From Azoamicus sp964456515 (GTDB taxonomy: Bacteria > Pseudomonadota > Gammaproteobacteria > UBA6186 > Azoamicaceae), in assembly GCA_964456515.1 (NCBI GenBank), contig CAYVZP010000002.1, positions 1 through 64,000 on the forward strand: a stretch of DNA of 64,000 bases, given 5' to 3'. The notes beneath the pieces are model-generated. The model was not told the DNA's origin, made no database searches, and was given only the letters and a program-made list of their open reading frames with translations. Positions 53,936-64,000 of this stretch are shown in pieces. Position 1 is the stretch's first letter; each line of letters opens with the position of its first letter. Position numbers and translations under genes: made by a program.

Positions 53936-56661
53936 ATGGATTATAAATTTACTATAAATTTACCAAAAACAACATTCTTAATGAAAGCAAATTTATCTAA
54001 AATGGAATTAAATCTAATTTCATTTTGGAATAATATTAATTTATATAACAATCAATGCAATTCACGATTGTTTTTATTAAATGATGGACCGCCATATGCC
54101 AATGGTAATATTCATATTGGTCACGCATTTAATAAAATTTTAAAAGATTTTATATGCAAATTTAAAATATTATCTGGATATAAGATAAATTTCATCCCTG
54201 GATGGGATTGTCACGGACTTCCTATCGAATTAAATGTAGAAAAAAAATATTCATCTAAATTAAATTTAAATAAATTTAGACAATTATGTAAACATTATGC
54301 TTTGTCTCAAATAAAATTACAAATGATATCATTTAAACGTCTAGGCATTTTATGTGATTGGCAAAACCATTATAAAACACTAGATAAATCTTTTGAAACA
54401 TCTATAATTAAAAGTTTTTTTAAAATTTTAGAAACAGGATATTTATATATTGGATACCGACCTAATTATTGGTGTTTTAAATGCACATCATCTTTAGCAG
54501 AAGCTGAAATAGAATATTATAATAAAGAATCCTACTCTATTTATTTATTTTTTCCAATTAACAATATATTAAAATATAATTTATCTACTATTGGGTTTCT
54601 TATTTGGACAACAACACCATGGACAATTCCATTTAATGAGGCTATAGCAATCAATAAAAAATTTAATTATTTACTTATATCTGTTAATAATACTGGATAT
54701 ATTATAAGTTCAAATTTATATAAAACTGTTTTAAAAAAAATTGGCATCATTAAATATACTATTATAGACCAATTAAATGAATCATTTTTCAAAAACATTA
54801 AAATATATCATCCTTTTTACAAAAAAAATATTACATTAGTATTTAGCAATCATGTTAGAAATGATTCTGGCACAGGGTGTGTTCATATAGCACCATCTTA
54901 TGGATACGATGATTATAAACTCGCTTTAAAATACAATTTAAAAATTAAAAACACTATAAATAATAAAGGTTTTTTTTATAATACAATAACTATGTTTGCT
55001 AATCTTTATTATTTAAATATTAACATTATTGTAATTAACTTATTAATAAAAAATAAAACATTAATATTTAAAGAATTTATTATACATAGATACCCTCATT
55101 GCTGGAGACATAAAACGGAATTGATTTTTCGAACAACAAAACAATGGTTTTTTAATATTAATTTCAATTTAATAAAAAAAAAAATGATGTATTTTTCTGA
55201 TAATATCATTAAATGGATTCCAGATAATGGTATAACTAAAATGAATGCAATGTTATCTGACAGATTTGACTGGTGTATATCTAGACAAAGATATTGGGGA
55301 ATACCAATTATTTTGTTTTTAGATTGTAATGATAAATTACACCCAAACACTAAAAACATTTTAAATCAATCTATTAATTTTATAAAAAAATATGGAACTG
55401 ACTTTTGGTATAATTGTGATGTTTTTAATTTATTTAATATAAATAAAAATAAATATAGAAAAGTGTCTGATGTTTTAGATGTTTGGTTTGACTCAAGTGT
55501 TGTATATAGATACATGTATGATTATTATAATCATAAAATACCACATGATTTATGTTTAGAAGGTAATGATCAATACAGAGGCTGGTTTCAAGTGTCTTTA
55601 ATTAACTCTGTTTCAAATTTTTCAATTACACCATATAAGACTATACTTAGCCATGGCTTTATTTTAGATAATAAAGGTAGAAAAATGTCTAAATCATTAA
55701 ACAATATTATTTTACCATCTGATATTATTAATAAATATGGTGCTGATATTTTACGTCTATGGGCATCATCTGTAAATTATTCACACGACATTACTATTTC
55801 TAATGAAATTTTATTACGAATATGTGATGCTTATAGAAAAATTAGAAATACATTTAGATTTTTATTATCCAACTTATATGATTTTAATAAAATTGATATA
55901 TTAAATTATAATAATTTTTCATCATTTGATTTATGGATCTTAAAACGATTAAATTATTTAAAAAATGAGATTTTAAACAATTATTATAATTTTAATTTTC
56001 ATTTAATTTATAAAAAAATTTATAATTTTTGCGTTGAAGATTTAGGTGCTAAATATTTAGATATAGTTAAAGATACTTTATATACATATAATTATCATTC
56101 AAATAATAGAAAAAATATTCAAGTTGTCTTCTTCTATATTCTATATAATTTATTAAAATTAATATCACCTATATTAAGCTTTACATCTGAAGAGGCGTGG
56201 GAAAAATTAAATATAAAAGAATCACTTTCCATCTTTAAATCTACTTTTAATTTAGATGTTATTATTTTTAAAACATTTAACACATTTCCAATATTATTAT
56301 TTTTTTATTGGCTTAAAATATTTTTTATTAAAGATATTATTAATAAAAATATAGAATTAAATAGAAAAAAATATATAATTGGTACATCTTTAGACATCAA
56401 TATTTTTATTTTTTGCAATATTTTTTGGTTTTCTTTATTAAATAAATTTAAAACACATTTAACAAAAACTTTTCAAGTATCTAGCGTTAATTTAATTTTA
56501 TGTAATACATATTTACCTATATTCTCTAAATATAAAATAAAAGGACTATTTTTTATTATAAATAAATCATCTTATAACAAATGTGAAAGATGTTGGAATA
56601 AATTTTTAAAAAATTATAACATTAACATTTGCTTAAAATGTCTGCATAATATGTATTACAT

Positions 56662-56665
<4 letters not shown>
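53936..56665 (+). CDS. ileS: Isoleucyl-tRNA synthetase
   Basis: A 909-residue class I synthetase. Signature HIGH region PPYANGNIHIGHAFNKILKD (about 50-69), the CP1 editing domain with WTTTPWTIPFNEAIAI and SGTGCVHIAPSYGYDDY, DVLDVWFDSS, the KMSKS loop in GRKMSKSLNN (about 580-589), and a C-terminal zinc motif CERCW with a second CLKC pair. Shorter than E. coli (938). An AAGGA site precedes the ATG. It overlaps mutL by 4 bases. Confidence 0.96.
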
Positions 56666-58317
<1,652 letters not shown>

Positions 58318-58341
58318 TATTTATTATTTGGAGGTATATTT

Positions 58342-58659
58342 ATGTATGCAATAATTTTAGATAGAAATAAACAATATTTTATAGAAAATAATTCTATCAT
58401 TAAAGTTGATTTTCTAAATGTTAAAATTGGTGATATTATTAAAATAAATAAAATTTTATTTTTTAATGATAATACTATTAACATTATTGGCAAACCATTT
58501 GTACTTAATACACACGTTTTATTTAAAGTAGTAGATCATGTAAAAGACAGTAAAAAATTAATAATTAAATTTAAAAGACGCAAACATCACTTAAAAAAAA
58601 TGGGTCATAGACAAAAATATACAATATTAAAAATGATATCTATAGAAAATAATAAATAA
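58342..58659 (+). CDS. rplU: 50S ribosomal protein L21
   Basis: A 105-residue L21 starting MYAIILDRNKQYFIENNSIIKVDFL, with the C-terminal KFKRRKHHLKKMGHRQKYTILKM block that binds 23S rRNA. A TTGGAGG site precedes it. First gene of rplU-rpmA-obgE-rpoZ. Confidence 0.95.
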   Translation: MYAIILDRNKQYFIENNSIIKVDFLNVKIGDIIKINKILFFNDNTINIIGKPFVLNTHVLFKVVDHVKDSKKLIIKFKRRKHHLKKMGHRQKYTILKMISIENNK

Positions 58660-58669
58660 GGTTATAATT

Positions 58670-58921
58670 ATGGCAAAAAAAAAAGCTGGTGGTAGTTCTA
58701 GAAATGGTAGAGATTCTAAATCAAAAAGATTAGGTGTAAAAAAATTTGGTAAAGAATTTGTACTTAGTGGAAATATAATAGTTAGACAACGTGGAACTAA
58801 ATATCATAATGGTAAAAACGTTGGAATAGGTACGGATCATACCCTATTTGCTTTAAAAGATGGGTACGTCAATTTTGTTAAAAGAGGCAGGAAAATTAAA
58901 ACATATGTTGATGTTTTATAA
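58670..58921 (+). CDS. rpmA: 50S ribosomal protein L27
   Basis: An 83-residue L27 with the N-terminal AKKKAGGSSRNGRDSKSKRLGVKKFG tail that reaches the peptidyl-transferase centre, and the RQRGTKYHNGKNVGIGTDHTLFAL block. Near consensus. Follows rplU after 10 bases. Confidence 0.97.
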   Translation: MAKKKAGGSSRNGRDSKSKRLGVKKFGKEFVLSGNIIVRQRGTKYHNGKNVGIGTDHTLFALKDGYVNFVKRGRKIKTYVDVL

Positions 58922-58932
58922 TAAGATTACTT

Positions 58933-59934
58933 ATGAAATTTATTGATGAAATTAATCTTTATATTTCATCTGGTATAGGTGGAAATGGTTTAAATAGTTT
59001 TTCTAGTTTCAGAAATAATAAATTTCCAGATGGTGGTAATGGTGGTAATGGTGGTAATGTTTATTTTATAGGCAATAAAAATTTAAATAATTTTTATGAT
59101 TTTAAATTTATGGGGCATTATAAAGCTGAAAATGGTGATAATGGTCAAAAAAGCTGCAAAACTGGCAAAAATGGTAAAAATTTATTTATTAATGTTCCAT
59201 TAGGAACATTAATTTATGATAACGAACGAAATATTTGTCTAGGCGAATTATTATGTAATAAAGATATATTATTAATTGCAAAAGGCGGTCATAAAGGATA
59301 TGGTAATTATTATTTTAAACACAGATTTTCCAATGCGTTAAAAATTGGAGGCAAATCTACTGTTAAATTTTTACATTTAGAATTGCGATTACTGGCCGAC
59401 ATTGGACTGCTTGGACATCCAAATGTTGGAAAATCATTATTTTTTAATACATATACTAAATCGCTATCCAGCGTAAAAGATTATAAATTTACAACATTGC
59501 ACCCTAAATTAGGATCATTAATAGAATCTAACAGAAATATTGTTATTGCAGATATTCCTGGTATAATAAAAAATTTTACTACTGGAAAGGGTTTGGGTTT
59601 TAAATTTCTAAAACATATATCAAAAACTAGTATATTAATACATATATTTGATATAACTAAATCAAAAATAAAAATATTAAAAAATATTAGCAATATTAAT
59701 AAAGAAATAAAACAATTTGATATTAGATTAGCTAATAAAGAAAAATGGTTAATTTTTAATAAAAATGATTTAATAAATAAATTAAATTTAGATTTATTAT
59801 TATATAAAATATTAAAAAAATTTAATTATAAATTATTTTTTTTTATTTCTTTAAAAAAAAAAGTTGGTTTAAAAAAAACTTTATTCAATCTAAAAAAATT
59901 TTTTTATTTATTTCATAGGAAAAAAAATGCTTAA
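58933..59934 (+). CDS. obgE: GTPase ObgE/CgtA
   Basis: A 333-residue GTPase that acts in late 50S assembly. The glycine-rich Obg fold is at the start (FRNNKFPDGGNGGNGGNVYF). The G domain has GHPNVGKS (about 158-165), DIPGIIK (about 211-217) and NKND. The usual C-terminal acidic tail is missing. It overlaps rpoZ by 8 bases. Confidence 0.95.
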   Translation: MKFIDEINLYISSGIGGNGLNSFSSFRNNKFPDGGNGGNGGNVYFIGNKNLNNFYDFKFMGHYKAENGDNGQKSCKTGKNGKNLFINVPLGTLIYDNERNICLGELLCNKDILLIAKGGHKGYGNYYFKHRFSNALKIGGKSTVKFLHLELRLLADIGLLGHPNVGKSLFFNTYTKSLSSVKDYKFTTLHPKLGSLIESNRNIVIADIPGIIKNFTTGKGLGFKFLKHISKTSILIHIFDITKSKIKILKNISNINKEIKQFDIRLANKEKWLIFNKNDLINKLNLDLLLYKILKKFNYKLFFFISLKKKVGLKKTLFNLKKFFYLFHRKKNA

Positions 59935-60109
59935 AATATCAGTTGAAAAATGTTTAAAAAATGTAAATAATAAATTTAAATTAGTTTTAATTGCTGTAAA
60001 ATATGCTAGACATATTTATTATGGTAGAATCAAAGTATCAGAAAAAGATTTACAAAATAAAGTAACGTTTATTGCCTTAAAAAAACTAGAAATTAAAAAT
60101 TTAAAATAA
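59927..60109 (+). CDS. rpoZ: RNA polymerase omega subunit (short)
   Basis: A 60-residue protein, against 91 in E. coli, that keeps the conserved core: a start like the family's (A)RVTVEDCL..V.NRF.LV..A..RAR, here SVEKCLKNVNNKFKLVLIAVKYAR, and a middle corresponding to (N)DK.TV.AL.EI. Omega helps fold beta'. The acidic C-terminus is lost. Position after obgE instead of gmk-spoT is not the E. coli order. Confidence 0.82.
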   Translation: MLKISVEKCLKNVNNKFKLVLIAVKYARHIYYGRIKVSEKDLQNKVTFIALKKLEIKNLK

Positions 60110-60123
60110 AATTTAATATTAAT

Positions 60124-60552
60124 TCACTTCAATAAATATTTTATCATATATAATTTAATAATTATATTAAATATATTTTTAACAAGATAAATAGCATTCT
60201 TAGAACAAAATTTTTGTGCTAAAATAATATTTTCTATTATTATATCTTTAATATTATTTTTAATATTAAAAAATAATTCAAATATAAACATATTTAATAT
60301 AATTACTTCTATTACATTAATGTTAATATTATATGATGTATTTTGATGCAATATTTTAATTATAATTTGCTTTTTATTATTAAATTTTTTTATAAAAATC
60401 ATTAAAAAAAAATTATTTACATTTTTTTTATTTTTTTTATGTAATAAAAATGTTGCAGTATTATTTATATTATCTTCATTAGAATTTACACTATATAAAA
60501 TTTGCAATAATATTGTTTTTGTTATTATTATATTTTTTGATTTTTTTTTCAT
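60124..60552 (-). CDS. nusB: Transcription antitermination factor NusB (drifted)
   Basis: A 142-residue helical protein. The N-terminus (ITKTILLQILYSV) matches the NusB consensus R..A...LY, and the C-terminal part (VIEVIILNMFIFELFFN, then IIIENIILAQKFCSKNAIYLVKNIFNII) matches E..IL..A.YEL......P..V.INEAVELAK.F....+..FVNGVLD. NusB with S10 starts antitermination on rRNA operons. The assignment also rests on glyA being directly upstream with a 4-base overlap. Confidence 0.75.
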   Translation of the reverse strand: MKKKSKNIIITKTILLQILYSVNSNEDNINNTATFLLHKKNKKNVNNFFLMIFIKKFNNKKQIIIKILHQNTSYNININVIEVIILNMFIFELFFNIKNNIKDIIIENIILAQKFCSKNAIYLVKNIFNIIIKLYMIKYLLK

Positions 60553-61763
60553 GTGTTATATATTGAAAATTTATTACATAAATTTATTATTTTTAATTTT
60601 ATTAATTTTTTATTAACTTTTTTTATTAATATATCAGTTATCCATTTTGATATCAGGATTATTTCTTTAGATTTAAAACCGCGTGTTGTTATTGCTGGAG
60701 TGCCCAACCTTATTCCAGTACATATTGTAGATTTCTGTTGCTCCATAGGAATTGTGTTTTTATTTGTTATTATATTAACATTTTCTAACATTATTTGTGC
60801 TTTTAATCCTGTTAAATTTATATTATTCAAATTTATAAGAAATAAATGTGTATCAGTTCCATAACTTATTATAGCAAATCCATTATTTTTTAATAATGTA
60901 GATAATAATTTAGCATTCTTTATTGTTTTTTTTTGATTCATGTTGAATTTTCTAGACATAGCATATTTAAAACATAAAGCTTTAGCAGCAATTATATTCA
61001 TAAACGGACCACCTTGCAATCCTGGAAAAACAGCCTTATTTATTTTATTTATTAAAACACGATTATTTGTAAGAATTAAACCACCTCTTGGACCATTTAA
61101 TGTTTTTTGTAATGTAGATGTTATAACATCTGCTATACCAACAGGCGATGGATAAACATTCGATGTTATTAACCCGGCAACATGTGCAATATCTGCAAGA
61201 AAAAATGATTTCGTTTTATTAGCTATTTTTTTAATTGTTGCCCAATTTATAATTCTTGAATACGCTGATGCTCCAGCAATTATTAATTTAGGTTTATATT
61301 TTATTGCCATTTCATATATATGATTATAATTAATATACCCATTAATATTTAAATTATAATGTAACGGAGTATAAAAATGTCCAGAATAATTTATTTTAGA
61401 CCCATGACTCAAATGCCCACCATCTTTAAGATATAAACTAAGTATTTTATCCTTTGGATTACATAAAGCAAGATACACTGCTTGATTTGCCTGAGATCCT
61501 GAATGTGGTTGAATATTTACATAATTAACTTTAAATAATTTTTTACATAAATTTATAGCATATAATTCTACTTTGTTTATATATTTACATCCACCATAAT
61601 ATCTAGACCTAGAATAACCTTCTGCGTATTTATTTGATAATGATGAACTTTGTAATGTTAATATATTTTTATTAATATAATTTTCTGATGCTATTAAATT
61701 AATAGATTTTTCTTGATTTTGTTCTTCTAGTTTTATTAGTTTTTTTATATATTTATCTATCAT
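60549..61763 (-). CDS. glyA: Serine hydroxymethyltransferase
   Basis: A 404-residue PLP enzyme that splits serine to glycine and loads tetrahydrofolate with a one-carbon unit. Motifs: LIASENYINKNIL, NKYAEGYSRSRYYGG, PHSGSQAN, ADIAHVAGLI, and the PLP lysine in STLQKTLNGPRGGLI, where the family normally has TTTHKTL: the His before the lysine is Gln. GLQGGPFMNIIAAKA follows. It feeds Fmt (formyl group) and thymidylate/purine needs. Somewhat shorter than E. coli (417). Confidence 0.95.
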   Translation of the reverse strand: MIDKYIKKLIKLEEQNQEKSINLIASENYINKNILTLQSSSLSNKYAEGYSRSRYYGGCKYINKVELYAINLCKKLFKVNYVNIQPHSGSQANQAVYLALCNPKDKILSLYLKDGGHLSHGSKINYSGHFYTPLHYNLNINGYINYNHIYEMAIKYKPKLIIAGASAYSRIINWATIKKIANKTKSFFLADIAHVAGLITSNVYPSPVGIADVITSTLQKTLNGPRGGLILTNNRVLINKINKAVFPGLQGGPFMNIIAAKALCFKYAMSRKFNMNQKKTIKNAKLLSTLLKNNGFAIISYGTDTHLFLINLNNINLTGLKAQIMLENVNIITNKNTIPMEQQKSTICTGIRLGTPAITTRGFKSKEIILISKWITDILIKKVNKKLIKLKIINLCNKFSIYNT

Positions 61764-61832
61764 TTTAAATTTTTATGTTTTAATTTTTATTATATAAATA
61801 AAAATAAATTATAGTAAGGTAAGTGTATTGTT

Positions 61833-62993
61833 ATGTATCTTCATGAATTTCAAGCAAAACAAATATTAAAAAAACATGAAATATTAATCCCTAAATCATT
61901 TCTATTAAAAACCCCTGATGATATTAATAATATTATTACATTTTTTAATTGTGATCAATTAATATTAAAATGCCAAATTCATTCCGGCGCAAGAAAAAAA
62001 TTTGGTGGAATAAAATTAGTTAATAATAATTATAACGATATTTCACGTTATGTAAATAAAATGTTAGGCAATTATTTACATACCAATCAAACAGATACTA
62101 ACGGAAAAATTATAAACGAAATATTAATAGAACAAGTTATAAAATTTGAGCAAGAATTTTATTTTTCTTTATTATTAGATAGAGATTCTGAATCAATAAT
62201 TTTATTAGCATCTAAAAATGGTGGCATAAATATAGAAAATAATATTACTATCAATATTAGTAAATTTAAAATTGATCCATTATTTGGTATATGTGATTAT
62301 CAAATTATATGTATTTTAAATACATTAAAATTAAATAATAATTATTTTATAAAATTAAAATTATTATGTTCTAACCTTTTAAATATTTTTTTAAAAAATA
62401 ATTTAAATTTATTAGAAATCAATCCACTTGTTTTACATAACACAAATTTTGTTTGTTTAGACGCCAAATTTGATATTGATGATAATTCTTATTATAAAAA
62501 TACAAAATTATTTGAATTATATGATTATAGGCAGGATGATACCATTGAAACTCAAGCAAAAAAATATAATTTAAATTATATATCCTTATCTGGTAATATT
62601 GGATGCATTGTTAATGGTGCTGGCCTTGCCATGGCAACCATGGATTTAATAAAAATAAATAATGGAAATCCAGCAAATTTTTTAGATATAGGTGGAGCAG
62701 CTTCTGAAAATACGTTTTTAAATGCTATAAATATTATTTTATTAAATAAAAATATAAATATTATTTTTATTAATATTTTTGGTGGAATAATTAGATGTGA
62801 TTTAATTGCAAAAAGTTTAATTACATCATTAAAACAATTAAATATTAATATACCTATTGTTATAAGATTAGTTGGAAATATGTGTGATGAAGCATTAAAT
62901 ATAATAAAATCATCATCATTTAATATAACAGTTATATTAGATTTCTTATCAGCTGTTAAAACGGTTATTAATTTATCAAAGAGGAATATATGA
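61833..62993 (+). CDS. sucC: Succinyl-CoA synthetase beta subunit
   Basis: A 386-residue subunit with an ATP-grasp fold: MYLHEFQAKQILKKHEI at the start, KCQIHSGARKKFGGIKLV, LLEINPLVL, and the C-terminal flavodoxin-like domain with INIFGGIIRCDLIAKSLI. Converts succinyl-CoA to succinate with substrate-level ATP (or GTP) formation. It overlaps sucD by 4 bases. The 2-oxoglutarate dehydrogenase genes that often lie upstream are not in this window. Confidence 0.95.
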   Translation: MYLHEFQAKQILKKHEILIPKSFLLKTPDDINNIITFFNCDQLILKCQIHSGARKKFGGIKLVNNNYNDISRYVNKMLGNYLHTNQTDTNGKIINEILIEQVIKFEQEFYFSLLLDRDSESIILLASKNGGINIENNITINISKFKIDPLFGICDYQIICILNTLKLNNNYFIKLKLLCSNLLNIFLKNNLNLLEINPLVLHNTNFVCLDAKFDIDDNSYYKNTKLFELYDYRQDDTIETQAKKYNLNYISLSGNIGCIVNGAGLAMATMDLIKINNGNPANFLDIGGAASENTFLNAINIILLNKNINIIFINIFGGIIRCDLIAKSLITSLKQLNINIPIVIRLVGNMCDEALNIIKSSSFNITVILDFLSAVKTVINLSKRNI

Positions 62994-63865
62994 GTTTTTT
63001 AATAAATGATAATTTAAAAATTATTGTTCAAGGATTTACAGGCAAAAGTGGATTATATCATTCAAAAATTTCATTAGATTATGGCACAAATATAGTTGGT
63101 GGTGTTACACCAGGAAAAGGTGGAACCACATATTTAAATAAACCAATTTTCAATACAGTTAAAGACGCTGTAAATGCTCTTCATGCTAATAGTAGTATCA
63201 TTTTTGTTCCAGCAAAATATTGTAAAGATTCTATTTTAGAAGCAATTGACGCAAATATAAAATTAATTGTATGTATAACAGAAGGCATTCCTGTTTTAGA
63301 TATGTTATATATAAAACGAATTACAAAAGAAAATAATGTAACATTAATAGGACCTAATTGCCCTGGTTTTGTAATTCCAAACAAATGTAGATTAGGCATA
63401 ATGCCACATAATATACATTTAAAAGGTGTTGTAGGAATAGTCTCCAGATCTGGAACATTAACATATGAAGCAATTAATCAAACAACTAAAATAGGCATTG
63501 GTCAAAGCATTAGCATTGGTATAGGCGGAGATCCTATCATTGGTTCAACATTTATAGATGTTTTATCATTCTTAGAAAAAGATAATAATACTAAAATAAT
63601 TTTAATGATAGGTGAAATTGGCGGCCTTGCAGAAGAAAAAGCTGCCATATTTATAAAAAATAATATTACAAAACCAGTGTTAGCATATATATCTGGATTA
63701 TATTCACCAATTGGAAAAAAAATGGGACATGCCGGTGCTATAATTTCAAGCCTATCAGGTGATCCTAAAAATAAAATTAACGAATTAAAAAAAAATGGTA
63801 TTTATGTTATAAATTCTTTAACAGATATAGGTCATAATATTTATAATATTTATAATAAAATTTAA
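62990..63865 (+). CDS. sucD: Succinyl-CoA synthetase alpha subunit
   Basis: A 291-residue subunit: CoA-binding IIVQGFTGKSGLYHSK at the start, GGVTPGKGGT, LIGPNCPGFV, IVSRSGTLTYEA, and the phosphohistidine in KMGHAGAIIS (about 241-250). Standard length and well conserved. Together with SucC it forms the heterotetramer. Confidence 0.97.
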   Translation: MSFLINDNLKIIVQGFTGKSGLYHSKISLDYGTNIVGGVTPGKGGTTYLNKPIFNTVKDAVNALHANSSIIFVPAKYCKDSILEAIDANIKLIVCITEGIPVLDMLYIKRITKENNVTLIGPNCPGFVIPNKCRLGIMPHNIHLKGVVGIVSRSGTLTYEAINQTTKIGIGQSISIGIGGDPIIGSTFIDVLSFLEKDNNTKIILMIGEIGGLAEEKAAIFIKNNITKPVLAYISGLYSPIGKKMGHAGAIISSLSGDPKNKINELKKNGIYVINSLTDIGHNIYNIYNKI

Positions 63866-63897
63866 TTAATCAATTTTGATATGTTAATTTTAAATAT

Positions 63898-64000
63898 TTA
63901 TTTAATACTTATTGTTGGCATATCATTTTTTTTCCATGACTTAATTCCATTAGCTATATACCTTACGTTACCCAAACTATTTTTTTTTATAATATGAATA
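63898..64000 (-). CDS. 3' end of a gene, possibly rhodanese-like
   Basis: An open minus-strand frame enters from the right edge and ends at TAA (63898-63900). The last 34 residues include LGNVRYIANGIKSWKKNDMP, which resembles the closing strand and helix of rhodanese domains (consensus NV..L.GGI..W...G.P). The active-site Cys loop would lie beyond the window, so function cannot be judged. The sucD-to-this-gene interval is 32 bases and convergent. Confidence 0.4.
   Translation of the reverse strand, partial: IHIIKKNSLGNVRYIANGIKSWKKNDMPTISIK

Overview
The window is a 64 kb piece of a very A+T-rich (roughly three quarters or more A+T by eye), tightly packed bacterial chromosome with all the marks of an obligate intracellular symbiont. 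Genes abut or overlap by 4 to 14 bases, proteins are Lys/Asn/Ile-rich and often shortened, and there are no mobile elements, rRNA genes or CRISPR arrays. Gene order is gammaproteobacterial in kind: surA-ksgA, rpsU-dnaG-rpoD next to a divergent tsaD, and tRNA-Thr/Tyr/Gly/Thr-tuf-tRNA-Trp-secE-nusG-rplKAJL-rpoBC. The standard genetic code is used. A run of exactly 100 N inside rplL shows that this is an assembled scaffold, probably from a metagenome. The content (full complex I, a dicarboxylate translocator, malate dehydrogenase, succinyl-CoA synthetase) recalls the respiratory protist endosymbionts of the Candidatus Azoamicus type. That affiliation is inferred from memory of gene content, not tested.

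Layout. 1-2029: 3' part of a degraded surA, then ksgA. 2065-4491 (minus): a DASS-family dicarboxylate transporter followed by mdh. 4643-9192: a tight operon eboD-eboE-ubiB-rlmB, the most unusual locus here. 9216-12142 (minus): fdxA, rpmE, gyrB. 12249-19666: def, fmt, rpsF-rpsR-rplI-dnaB, glyQ-glyS, trpS. 19678-22230: tRNAs, an HU-like gene, rpsP, rplS, and a minus-strand gene encoding a PAS domain fused to a UbiA-type prenyltransferase. 22287-25681 (minus): rpsU-dnaG-rpoD, with tsaD divergent. 26854-41251: a complete 14-gene nuoA-N operon. 41376-53831 (minus): tRNA cluster, tuf, secE, nusG, four L-protein genes and rpoBC. 53936-60109: ileS-mutL, rplU-rpmA-obgE-rpoZ. 60124-61763 (minus): glyA-nusB. 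61833-63865: sucC-sucD. The right edge cuts a minus-strand gene whose end looks rhodanese-like.

How the genes fit together. The energy genes suggest a simple scheme: the transporter exchanges host dicarboxylates (2-oxoglutarate or malate), SucCD and Mdh carry part of the TCA cycle, and the NADH feeds the 14-subunit complex I. Most of the rest is replication (gyrB, dnaB, dnaG), transcription (rpoBCDZ, nusG, nusB) and translation. The outliers are the EboD/EboE pair next to a UbiB kinase and the separate PAS-UbiA fusion. They imply that this reduced genome still makes or handles a specialised, possibly prenylated, compound.
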